Origin: Patiria pectinifera
Lineage: Eukaryota > Echinodermata > Asteroidea > Valvatida > Asterinidae
Length of the DNA stretch: 64,000 nt
Assembly: GCA_029964075.1 (NCBI GenBank)
Contig: CM057129.1
Coordinates: 17,041,430-17,105,429 of the forward strand
Direction: 5' to 3'
Every line of letters starts with the position of its first letter. The first letter of the stretch is position 1. Below, piece after piece: positions 1-11,800 of the stretch. Under the pieces are notes generated by a model. That model did no database searches, was not told the origin of the DNA, and worked only from the letters and a program-made list of their open reading frames with translations. The translations under genes were made by a program, and so were the position numbers.

Positions 1-380
1 CAAATTATCACGGAATACCTTACTGAATTGTTAGGGAATGACAGTCTAAAGCATCCTGTAAAATCGTGGCGCCTGGTGTGCTGACATTTTCAAGAAAATG
101 TGTATTTTTCCAACGCTGGTCGGCCGACCAGCGTTGGAAAAAAATTGGCTTTTTTCAAAAAACTGTACCTAATTTTTCATATCGCATTTTCTTTGCAATT
201 GATTACACACCTGTGAAGGGGTACAAGCCTGCTAGACTGATTCTTTGACCTTACAATATTCCCCAAAGTCTATAAATTGATCCGTTTCATCTTAAATGGG
301 GTCAGCTAACCAGACTGCAAGAACATGATTGGTTGTCTTGGTTTTTCCAGCATCTACAAGCCCAAAACATGAAACAAGTC
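1..380 (-). repeat. dispersed repeat, family P, copy 1, with a 38-bp perfect palindrome
   Basis: On the minus strand this matches the plus strand at about 25740-26200 and 33390-33790. Shared blocks are GCTGGAAAAACCAAGA, 'AGTCTGGTT' and 'GCACCCGTTCATG', a TTTTCTTGAAAATG arm and CAGGATGCTTTAGACTGTCA. Positions 105-142 form a perfect palindrome around GGTCGGCCGACC. No coding potential was seen. The copy is cut by the window edge. Confidence 0.65.
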
Positions 381-2871
381 AGTTTAACAATATTTGCTAT
401 GTCAAGCTAATCCTCCAAATCCATTGTTTTCTGAAAATTGCAGCAAAAGCAACCGACCCAGGTTTTTGTTCTGTGGTCGTTTCCATTAGGCCCATATCTT
501 TACGTTGCATTATTGAAATTATTTCCTGAATTCAAAATGGCAGCCTCAAACAAGGCGTTTGTAGGGAGGATGTTTCCCGAATTAAAGGTGAAATTTCTCT
601 TTTCTTCCAAAAGGTATGTAAACCTAATCACCACCATTTGTATTTCCAATTCCCACTGAAGCCTACAGGGTCGCATAAGGCAGTTTAAAGACTGTTTTGG
701 GGGTGAAATCTGAAGGGGTACGTATGAAAATGGTTTTAAAAAAGTTATTAGTAACGCAATAAGGCTATGTACCTAGGACTCTACTATCCGACTATCGCCC
801 CACCATGTCCAAATGTTAAAAAAAGGCTATTCGTAGAGTCCTAGTTACTCGGACTATAGCATTAGCGTAAAAAAACAACAAGGCACCAAAATATCCTTAA
901 AAATGGCAAAAATTGAAAATCAGGTTCGATGGGACACAAAGGGGATTGCATTAAAATATTACAATGCGTAGGTCCCATAAACATTCTTTAGAAATGGCAA
1001 GACAAAGAATAAAACTGAAGCAAGGAGCAAGTATGACAACTATTCTGCATGGACAACAAAGCGTTCATTTATTGGTTTCAATTACCACAGTCCCCACAGA
1101 GAGTTATAGAATAATATATTATATACTTTTTTATATTTACAAAGTACTTTAAACAATCGAATGCACTGCATGTCCTTGCTAAATGATTTTGTTTCTTCAT
1201 AAAAACAATATAAACCAGTTGCATATCTTTAAACTGAACATTGTTTCTTAAAAAGATTATTACGTGACAGAGAACGTGCACTGTTTTCCAAAAAAGAAAT
1301 ATGTCCAAATTTAGCAAAACCATATTACAAAATGTCAAACAAAAATGCACATGTTTACAAGTTTCCAAATAATCACCCTTAATTTTTATATTTTAATCCA
1401 AACGGTTAATTTTAAATTCAAGCCTCAACATCGAGTGGGATTTATAAGCAGGATCGAGTGGATGATGAGCGGTTATCCATACAAGTAACCATATCATTCA
1501 CGCTTTCTTTAACAAACAATAACTTCCATCCATTTATCAACAGGCCCTGAACGTAAACAATGTTCTGAACATTTTTCATTGCCTCAGACGATTTCATGAA
1601 ATTCAGTTTCTTCCAATAATTTTTCCAAAAAGGTAAGATTCTAGCGCAGAGCGACACATTGTCGATATTTACAACCCGTTATAGGTTGGGATTATGACAT
1701 TTATACAAGACGGCAGTTCCCTATTTGTATTTTTAATTACTGCAGCTGATGATTTTTTTTCTCACTTGACCTTTGACCTTGAAGCTATAACTGCAACACG
1801 GGGACTAAAATGAACCGATACAACATTGTACTGATAGAAACTGGGCAAAGCTCTAACTTTACGATCACAAGGCCAGCTGGACTTCAAAAAATTTCACAAA
1901 TGCCCATAAAATTCCTACTTAAAAATATTAACTCCCTCCGTGGCTCAATAGTTTTTTCAATTTGCTACTAATTCATGACGGCCCGGAACATGCAGCATGG
2001 AGGACGACTTGTAATTAACCTCCACTTGTGTTTTTGTACATGTGCAATACCACAGGAATCCATGTATATATTCCAGGTCCAGCCTTCAATTGTCTGTTAG
2101 TTAATACCTTGCTAAAGATTGGCCTGGCAACGGAAAAAGTACATATCAATACTATCAGAAATAGTTACCTCAAATATGCCATTACGTATAATTACTACTT
2201 TGGGAACATTATGTACTATTTCTCCGCACAACAGGTTAAACTGGATTTGATTTAGAACAGAGGTACATTTATGAATGGCTTTAGGAAAGCTGCAGTGTTG
2301 ACAATGACTGCAGCATCAACTTTTGTTTCAACGTCTTATTAACAGTATTATACACAGAGCACATTATTAGTCAATGCCATACACATGTACATTTATATAC
2401 ACTATCGGTGCTAAAACACATCTATATATAATAAACCTTTGTTTTGTTTTCAATGTATATTTGTCTGTCTTTTTTTTTTTTTACTTGATACGTATTTGCA
2501 CATTTTTTTTTGATGGCATACCAGACGGAACAGCTCAAATGTGTGCCAACAAAATCGAGACATCTAGATGTTGGGTTGTCAAAGGTAATTTTTCTGTATT
2601 TGTGGTATTAATGTTTGAAGCCAGTGTTGTGGTCCTACAAGTATTCCAAATTATGAGTAGGTATAGCATGAATCAAGCCTTCAACTAGATTGTTCGGGAT
2701 GAATGGCCAGGAATTTGTGAAAAATTTTGGAATATCAGTACTTGAACTGGCACTTACAGTGCCAGGCCATGTCCCAACAATTAACATTTCTACTCATCCG
2801 AAGTACTTAGTCAACTTAATACTCCTGATATAGTAAGGCTCGATTCCTTGTGCATCACTTTACATTTCATT

Positions 2872-3241
2872 TTGGAAAGATTTCCATATACGAAGTTCAC
2901 TAATTTTCCTCTGTATTGACTAACAAGCCCCCAGATAGCAATTTCATGTCATCAAAGTCAATTTGAGCAGTGAGAAAATACAAGCATTTTCTTAGAAAAC
3001 ACTAACAATTTTTCAGTCCAATCTCATAGGGTTTGTACACAGGGTGTTGAGTGAACTTCGTATATGGAAATCTTTCCTTCATTTTACATGTTAGAATGAG
3101 CCTCTGTACTGATGACGTCACACTGTGTTTACATGTGCACTTTCCTATAGAGCCAGTGGGGTCCACGGTCCACTGATGAGCACCATAGGAAAGCACACAT
3201 GTAAACAAAGTGTGACGTCATCAGTACAGAGGCTTATTAGA
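2872..3241. repeat. hairpin element with ~50-bp inverted arms
   Basis: Arms 3099-3149 and 3185-3234 are near-perfect inverse copies (AGCCTCTGTACTGATGACGT paired with ACGTCATCAGTACAGAGGCT) around a 35-bp centre. A second inverted pair lies outside it (GATTTCCATATACGAAGTTC at about 2879 and its reverse at about 3053-3072). A diverged piece of the same family is at about 42510-42570. Confidence 0.6.
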
Positions 3242-3404
3242 AAAGGGCTCAACCAAAAATACTGTTTGAAATCGATGAGGAACCCTGTTGGAATCTATTA
3301 CACACTTGCCTACATGTACTGCATAATTGTATGCAGTTTTCTTAATCTAATCAGCCACTATCAAGCATGGTGTGCAAATTTAACATTATTTTAATCCTGA
3401 CATA

Positions 3405-3625
3405 GACATATCTCTATTTTAATACAGATATCTCTATTTCCAGACGTGCCATATTACCAATCAGTCCTGCAATAGAGTATCTCAATTAGAAATTGAGATA
3501 ACATGCATTTCTATTCAACAAGGAGATATCTCGATAAGATATAGAAATATCTCTATTTCGTGAGAAAATGTCAACTGGACACAACTGGAAATAGGGATAT
3601 CTCTATTCAAATAGAGATATCTCTA
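3405..3625. repeat. cluster of GAGATATCTC palindromes
   Basis: At least seven occurrences, some partial, of AGATATCTCTATT or its complement on both strands in about 220 bp. They make an AT-rich patch with repeated self-complementary 10- to 18-mers. Confidence 0.55.
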
Positions 3626-4387
3626 TTTCAGGATTTATATTAAATTTGCAGGCCAAATATTAGATTGGGACAATTATATCACACTCACAGATTGTTTAGT
3701 GAACAGACGACCTGTGTTTTTCAGAACACAACTTGAGAAAGGGTCCTACGTGAAAAGAAAAATGAACTCTTCACATTCTGACCAAACATTTCTGAAATGC
3801 TCGTGTGTGACCAAAAAATCAAAGAAATCCTGCAACTGATAAATATTTGTTTATGTTATACACTGTGTATTTACTTGCAATTACTATTTCTCCCCACATA
3901 ATCTCTAGCACCCAATATTGATGTACCTTGCTCGGCCAATGTACATACTTTGGACTCTGTGCATACAAACCCCTAATTGTCAAGAGAGAGAGAGGCCACA
4001 GACACTTGAGAGAACTCCCCATGGACCTTATTCACGAGAAAGCCATCTTGGTCAGGTTCCCTGAATGTATCTTATTAATTGTGAACTGTTGAATGTGATG
4101 GTGCCAGACTATGTACACCTTCTAGCCTCACTTTCATTTTTTTTTTGTGGCTTAAAACATTAGGGTATGTTTAATCACAAATTCAAAATTATTCATCAGA
4201 GCAGACTGGTATGTGTAATTAACTTTATATTATTATTTTCATTTCTCTTCCCAATTTCCAAAAAAGAAGAGTTTACCTCACTTTAAATTCAATATGGCCG
4301 ACTCGTGAAAAAAACCCATGTGCACCGAGCTTCATGCTCAAACCAGAGCCCACAGTCCATGCACCGTGTCCCACACAATGCAACTCT

Positions 4388-4810
4388 AGGGGTGCATTCC
4401 ACTCATACGAACATGTTCGCATTTGTTAGCTAGGCCCCTGCGAACATAACGACCCCAGGTGGACTGATAATGCCATCGAGAAGCTGTTGTCAAAATGGCA
4501 GTGCCCGGTGCTAATAGTGTCACTGTGTTGATAGCAGCTTTTCAAATCTTCAAGAATTGACTAAACATGAACTTTCGCCAGTAATTATTATGAGGTTCCT
4601 GGAGATTTTTGACGTAGAAAACGGCAAATTTCAGCTCCAAAAGCTCACCGTGTGTGAGTCAGCCATCTTGGAAAACATAGTGATCGACTCGGGAAGACTG
4701 CTAGCCTTTAATCTGTAGCTAACTGAGCTACAAACAGTCAGTCCTACATACGCAAATGTTGCCAACTTGGGCGAACGTTAGCATTCTTCACGTAAGTGGA
4801 ACTCGCCCCT
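4388..4810. mobile_element. inverted-repeat (MITE-like) element
   Basis: The ends AGGGGTGCATTCCACT and AGTGGAACTCGCCCCT are inverse copies with a few mismatches. Resemblance continues inward (GAACATGTTCGCATTTGTTA against GCGAACGTTAGCATTC). There is no ORF of note inside; the element is non-autonomous. Confidence 0.45.
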
Positions 4811-5873
4811 GATATTAGGCCACACAGTGCAACTCCTGTTCCTGCTCAGGGTCTGTAGCTAACTGTCTTGGTAACAACAATAAGGCTTCAATTTTCCCAA
4901 ATGACTAGCAGCAAAAATCGAAGGAATAACAGTTAATACTATGAGGAAAAAAGGTCACACTCAGGGATTATCAACAAATACATGTATAACCCCGACAATT
5001 AACACATAATAATAACGGATGGATTGATAATTGTACAAATAATCTGTATACATACATGTAAAACACAAATGTACAGGTATGTTACGGATGTTTTCAGCAA
5101 CATACAATATTATTCAACATTTTACTTTTCCTATTGACAATTGGATCGATAAACAGCAACATAAAATTTTCTTGTGGGATCACAGGGGACACCAATGTAG
5201 AAACTTATATTCTTGGCATACTGCCATTTTTGAATTTTTTTTTCACATGTATTTTAAATAAATTACAATGAACGCACACAAGGTCTACTCATGCTTTCCT
5301 GAGGAACAGAAGCACACCCCTGAAAGATGGCAGCCATGCAAAGGATCTCAATATGTAGATGGTTACAGACCAGTAAATAAACTTCCATAGACCCCAACGG
5401 TACATGCTCCCACTTCAGAAATTCGGGGAAAATACTCAGAACGCTCCAAGGTGTTCGAGACACACATCAAATTAAAGCTTATGTCATCATCTTTCATTTT
5501 CTTTTCAATTTTCGGGGGGTCAACTGATGACTTTTAGGAGAAATTTCCATCCGAAGATGATCACCCCTGAAAATAGTCCTGAAGCCCATCGCCATTTTGA
5601 AAAACGATGCCTACACTCCATTGCAAAATAGAGCGCTTTAAGGGCCCCAATTTCATCCAAATTGAACGGAACTACAAGCTCACAGTCCTGTGCACGGCTT
5701 CCACCCATATTTTTTACAAACCCTCAAGTTCATGGCCCACAGCATGCTCAAATACTGAAGATTTTGAGGGCATGCAAATCGTGATTTGGCCGGCGTAGGC
5801 AATTTCGGACCGATTTACTGGTCTGCAACCACATACAAACATGTCATACCTGCATGTTTGTTCAATCAGTCTA

Positions 5874-6301
5874 CAGGGTGAGTAAAAAAAAAAACTAAAC
5901 CCAAATGGCAGGACCAATTTTGAATGAAGTTTTGCCTGTAAGCACTTTCAAAATCTAGGATACGAAAGCCCAATCAATGAGCTTTCTTTTAGTCCAATTC
6001 ACATTCATCCCTATGAGAATTTTTTTCGTTTTGCTGGAAGAACACCGACTGTTTTTGTGATCCGTGTACATAACTTTAAATCAAAAAGACTTCTTCAGAG
6101 GCAATACAGAACTTAAAAATGGTGTTTGTGTTCAAAATTCTGTAACTTGGAAAGTTTATGAGTGATTTCAATGATCCTTGTACTAAAAGAAAGCTTAATA
6201 ACTGGGCTTTTATATCCTAGATTTTGAAAGTGCTACAGGCAAGACTTCATTCAAAAAATGGTCCTGCCATTTGTGTTTTGTTTTTTTGTTTACTCACTCT
6301 G
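5874..6301. mobile_element. MITE with ~120-bp terminal inverted repeats and TA target duplication (mariner-like ends)
   Basis: Ends CAGGGTGAGTAAA and TTTACTCACTCTG are flanked by TA on both sides (5872-5873 and 6302-6303). The long arms pair over about 120 bp (for example CACTTTCAAAATCTAGGATA with its reverse near 6217-6235). 428 bp, no coding capacity. The TA duplication and CAGGGTG end fit the Tc1/mariner superfamily. Confidence 0.7.
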
Positions 6302-6491
6302 TACTGTAAAATACTCTGTAAATTTTGCTTTCTTTCTCTCAATTGGTGGAGTTGAAGTGGTCTGAAACACCTCCCAACTTCTGACAACGATGTAGGAATC
6401 ACATAGCTTGATTGAAACAAGCCACAGCAAGCATGGATTGATTGTACTCAGCAGCTAATCTTTGAGGAGTGTTTTGTTATGTTAATTCATG

Positions 6492-6904
6492 AACCCTAAC
6501 TCCCTAGGCATTTTTGCTAGGATGCAACCTCAATTTTGCAAAAACCTCCAACTGCCTCCATGTAAAAATTGCAGACTGCCTCAATCCTGCAAAATCCTCC
6601 GTTATTTCTTGAATGGGGTCCTTGGAGAGGTGACCACTGCCTCAATCCTGCAAACTCCTGCAGCAATCACTGTCGATATGTTGAGGCAGAGCCAGTGACA
6701 TCCTGGAGCAGTGCGGAGGATTTCAAGAATAATCTAGGCCTATTTGTGGACGACTGAGCATAAAACAACACATGGTCCGGCCCAAGACCTTGACACAGTG
6801 CATCCTCCATAATCAGCCACGTCTTTTTGCCATATAGCCTTAATCCTGCAAAATCCTCGATTTTGCAAAGAGGATTTTGGAGGATTTTGGAAGGTTAGGG
6901 TTAA
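6492..6904. mobile_element. dispersed element with AACCCTAAC / GTTAGGGTT ends, copy 1
   Basis: Short terminal inverted repeats enclose repeated CTCAATCCTGCAAAATCCTC words. A second, right-truncated copy lies at about 30498-30830, sharing CCGTTATTTCTTGAAT, GTGACCACTGCCT, GTGCGGAGGATTTCAAG and GGTCCGGCCCAAGACCTT. An element of similar build with the same GGTTAGGGTTAA end is at about 20484-20705. No coding capacity. Confidence 0.5.
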
Positions 6905-7595
6905 CAATGAAAGTACAAGAGGTCTACTGATGTATCCCCATTGAACAAAAGCACAAACCTCAAACATGGCTGCAGTGCAAACAATCTATACTCGGTCCCA
7001 ATGACAATGGTGCTCTGATGTCATGGAGGTGTCTGGAAGAAGACACTGCTTACGACATTTCACCGCTAAGCAAAAAGTTAGCAATGGATCCAGTTTCAAA
7101 CTACACAGGTCACACAAGAATTTGCTGCTGCTCGGGAAGTTTCAACAAAAATTTAGGAAATTGGCAGCTCTGTTTAATTGGCCCCAATAAGATTAACAAT
7201 AATGTTGCAGATGAAAATCCAACATAAACATCCGCAAGTGGACACTGTCCATTGGTGAGGATCAGTCACACATGATTCCAACTGTTGCAGCTTATTTGTG
7301 CCATAGATTAAACAAAACAAAAACACATCCTGTGAGTCTTGGGTGATTGCACATTGGGTCCAGCTTGTCAATATCACAGTGATACCAAGTTACAGAGCGT
7401 GCAAGTCTCGCAAGTTCACGTTCACTTTTCACGTGAAATGTCTGACTATTAGTCACAGACTCCCCGTGTTAGAAATTACCCAATTGTTTTTATTATGGCC
7501 ATCACTTCGCAATATTTTCAATGTGTTGTCTTGACTGGATAAACACTATAAGGAAATACAATAAATGAAAAACAAATAGGATGTTCTACACATTG

Positions 7596-7601
7596 TTTAT
7601 T
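7596..7601 (-). terminator. candidate polyadenylation signal for the SHB-like gene
   Basis: AATAAA on the minus strand, about 1 kb beyond the stop codon. An ATTAAA at 8582-8577 lies only 38 bases after the stop and is a less likely alternative. If the distal site is used, the 3' UTR would include the inverted-repeat element at 7639-8134. Confidence 0.3.
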
Positions 7602-7638
7602 CTATACATGGTGCCTAGATTTACTGTATTCCTGTTGA

Positions 7639-8134
7639 AGCTAGAGTCCATCATTTGCAGCCATCCGAAAAGTAACTGGCATATATTTGTTGAAAAACAC
7701 ACTTGGTTGAAAGATAGTAAGTGGACTAAACTCCCTGTGAAATTAATCTTTCTGACAAGCTGTCAAGTTGAAGTAATCAACGAAAGAAGGCCTTTCCAAC
7801 GGTGCGTCTTAAGACACACCGTAGGAAAATTTAAATTAGTTCGTTTTGTTATTCGGCGCAGTGCGCGCAAGCATTGGCACACAGGTGCGCGCGGTTGCTA
7901 TAATTCGTCAGATCAGTGCGCGACATCGCGTATAGCTGCAATTCAAAACATGATTCAGCAACTTTTGATTTAAAATTGAGATCCTAAAATGCTGTTTTTC
8001 TCGGAATATACAGCTGAAGCTGAGCTGAAACTTCATCAGGTTAGTTGTTCAGTATCCTTCATTAGATTTTGAACACTTTTGTTGCTTCAAACGAACAAAA
8101 TGCACAAATTACAAATGATGGACTATATCTTTAA
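7639..8134. mobile_element. MITE, CTATAGTCCATCATTTG family, copy 1
   Basis: Ends in AGTCCATCATTTG and CAAATGATGGACT in inverted orientation. The interior has an AACGGTG..CACCGT palindrome at about 7798-7825. Related copies or halves lie at 30239-30480, 30832-31110 and 31110-31290. Confidence 0.6.
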
Positions 8135-8619
8135 ATCTCGCAGGTGTTTTTTTTTTTTTATGTCAACTTGCATGCTCTATGCAAGTATGCAACATGCACA
8201 GTACCGGCTACATCCACAGTTAAAAGCTGTTCACATCGGGCCAACCTTAAAATTACAACATCAAGTTAAGCCCAGCCCATTTTCTGGAAACGTTCTCCAG
8301 ACGACTCATTTCTCGTGCGGAACTTCAAGAATTGGATGTCTCCCAAAAAACACTCTTCACTTGAAGCAAGAACAGAAAACATATTCACACTGTCTTATGT
8401 TTGCTGAGGACCATACAAGCGTGGAAATGTGGATTCAATTTATCCTAACACCGTCAAGTGTACGCCAAGATTTCTCAATGCTTCTAAAAGCACTCTACTA
8501 ACAGTTGACTTGAATGTCTAAATTTTCTCTGCTTTTGTGGCATTAACACGAAGCATGAACCAATCGTTGCTTCCATTTTAATGAGCTGACTGGAGGGGTT
8601 GGTGTAGCAATTGCGCCGA

Positions 8620-8803
8620 TCATAGCATCTGGTTCTCCACTGGGTGAAGCAGGGCCATGTGCTCCGCGCCTTTAATGTTGAGCTTGTGTGTGGTGTAGTA
8701 GTGGATCATGTGTGGGATTCCTGCAAACGGTTTACTGAACTCCCCCAGGACGTAGCCCTGGGAATAGCAGACGATCTTCATGTGCATGAAACCTTTTGCA
8801 CTC
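8620..8803 (-). CDS. SHB-like: SHB-like adaptor, last coding exon (C-terminal half of SH2 and stop)
   Basis: Acceptor TTTTTTTGCTACAG; the first base completes the Lys codon split after exon 7; the stop TGA is at 8622-8620. It encodes SAKGFMHMKIVCYSQGYVLG, then IPHMIHYYTTHKLNIKGAEH and MALLHPVENQML. It aligns along its whole length with the vertebrate SHB C-terminus ([39 protein letters not shown]). As in the family, the protein ends directly after the SH2 fold. Confidence 0.9.
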
Positions 8804-11800
8804 CTGTAGCAAAAAAAGTCAAGAACAATCAATAGTTATAGAATGTTAATAATATCGGAGTCTTATATAGCGCACGTATCTACCAACAATTAGGTACTCA
8901 AGGCGCTGGAAATTATGTCTATTATTAAAGAAAGGTAAATAAAGTTTATGAGAAATATGAGACCCATTATGTAGTACCTTATAATGGTTTACAAGGTACT
9001 GCGGCGCATAATGCAGCCACTGCCAGAAACACCAGGGCAAACCCCTTCTCTTAGCGATAAGTGTTACTGGGTTCTTTAACGTGCATTACACAACACACGG
9101 GACCTACGGCTTTACGTCCCATCCGAAGGACGAAGCAATAATGGTAAAGTGCCTTGCTCAAGAGCACAAGCATCATGTTCCCTTGGTCAGGATTCGAACC
9201 CATGTACCACGGCACACGAGTCGAACACCGTAACCATTGGACCACAGCACCCCATGTTGACAGTACTGAGGCCAACAGGGGCATTACTTGTGAGAAGTAT
9301 TACCCCCTGGTTCAGACAGACGTTCCAGAGTCACGCCGAATCAAATTAAACTCAAGATTTGAATTAAATACACAAAAAGTCCGACGTCTCTGAAACAATG
9401 AGGAGTAACTAGACAAGCTAGATGGCAAAGATCGATGGTAGGAGTCGTTCAGAATGACTCAAGAGCGACTTGGTTTCAGATGTCGCTATAGTCATGAGCC
9501 AAACTCATTGTGAATGTTGCAAAAGTATGTAAATATATGTAAATAAGTAGTGACTATACACCATATCCAACAATCCACCAATAGAAACTATTATATAACC
9601 GACATACCGATCCTTGTCATTTGATTGGTGGAACTCACATCACGTGGCATTCGTTATTGCTCCCATTCATGCCGAGCCTCAAAAAGTACTATCCGCCCAT
9701 GGGGAATGGGAAATACTATTCAACAGTTAGGATCATGACGCGCCATTTGTGTGCAAATGCATGCTGCTGGTGTGCGCGTTCAGCATTGCGCGTAGCGCGT
9801 ATTGTTCCAAAGAGCCATTGCTACAGCGTTGGGTTAAAACATTTTCGTGAAGGGGTGGTTTGGAAGAGAGAAATACATTTTCCTCCAGTTTTGTATTGAA
9901 AAAAAGTTCAAATATATCAAATGACAAGGATCTATATAACAGTTATATAAAACAAATATTGAGTGGCTTTAAATTGTGAAATGGGAGGAATATTATCGCT
10001 CGGTAAATCTGGACTTTTCCAGTTCACTCGGCTTCGCCTCGTGAAATGGAAAAGTCCAGATTTTACCTTGCGATAATAATCCTCCCATTCCACACTGAGC
10101 CACTCAATATTTGTATAATATTTGTGGATTTTTAGCGCGTCATTTGTAACACGGTGTGATAGCAGCATGAGGGCGGCCAAGAAGCAGAGATTGAGTTTTC
10201 TTTTCCTCCTTTCGGCCATAATTCAGAATAGGATATGTCTGTTGACCTTTATAGGTCAGAAATTGCTCAGGAAATACAGTGTCAGATACGGTGGTACTGT
10301 TCAAAAACAAAACACAAAAGTGCTCCGCAATGCCGGCCTGTTGCAAAGATTGTGTGTTCTTTGGTTGTACACAATCCCCAGTGTTTTAAGTTCGACTATC
10401 TGAAACCAGAAATCTATTTGGGCTTGACTCAGTTCGCTCCTTATCCATTTGGTTTCGCGCGACTATGGAACACCAGTAGGAACCAGGGGTTACATATGTG
10501 ACATATTTCATATGATCATTGTACAAAAACTGAAAAGACTCTGTAGAGTATATGTATATCACACATTTACATGTACCCTCTTTTATTATTCTCATAGACT
10601 TTCAAATATAAGAGTGCCGTGGCCTCATGGTCTGGAGCATTGAATTCATGGTCTGCAGGTAATTCTGCAGGTTGTGGGTTCGAGTCCAGCCTGCGGCTAT
10701 GGTGCGTGTGCCCTTGGGCAAGGCACTTTGTCACTCATTGCTTCTCCCCACCCAGGAGTAAATGGGTACCTGTGAGGGCAGAGGTGGTTATTATTGTTGA
10801 TTTTGCTTTGCGCCGAAATGGCAGCATCGAGCTGTATACTCCGACGGAGCGGAGATGGTATTTGGAATGTTTCATTGGCCCAATTAGTAGGGTAATAATG
10901 ATGAAGCGAGATGAAACCTTGTAGGTATGAAGCGCTATATAAGCACCACATCTTATTAATATTATTATAATTCCATGGTAACTTGTGTTACATTTAACAG
11001 GTTCATTTTGTGAACTCTGTGCTGTTATTCTCTGAATTCAAAGCATTTAGGGTGGATTTGTCTCACAGAAGATCCCTATAAGGTTATGCATTAAGGTTTT
11101 TATGGTTAACTCACGTTACAAAAAAAGGACATTATTACATTGTAATAATTTTTTTGAAAGTTTCCTCCAACTGTGCACTGTTGGAAAAATCTTTTCAGTG
11201 TCCTTACATCATTAGGATGTAAGTCACTTGCAACCATAACAAGTAAGTTTTCAACTAATTTTGTGTTGAAACAGAAGTACATTTTCATTAAACTAAAAGA
11301 TTAAACTAATCAGTTTATCTCTTAAAATCAAACATAATCTGTGGGGGAGGTGTTATAATACAAATATTGACTGTTCTATCTCAGGGTGTAGTAAAACTAT
11401 CCTCCCTTGGTGATCCATAGACCGTTCCATTTCCCTCGGAAATCAATATTTGTATAATATTTGTTTCCAATAATGACTGATTCTAAAATTATCCTAATTA
11501 TTTCCTCTGATAGACTCAACATTGTTCTTAAAACAATACCATTGTACAACAAAACAATTTTGTGTTGTGATATGGTCCATGGTGTTTTTTTAACATCCTC
11601 TGGGGTACAATGGCAGCCCCAGGTGTGCAAAACACCATGAACCACATCATAACAAATCCTAAAATGGCCTAAATGTACTTAACACAGAATTGTGTACTCA
11701 CTTGAGTGATAGGGAATAATCTTTCTGTGCACTTTCACTCTGCCTGACCAGATAGCTGCATTCCTTGCACGGCTTCAAGAGCTTCTCTGCTTCTATTCTG

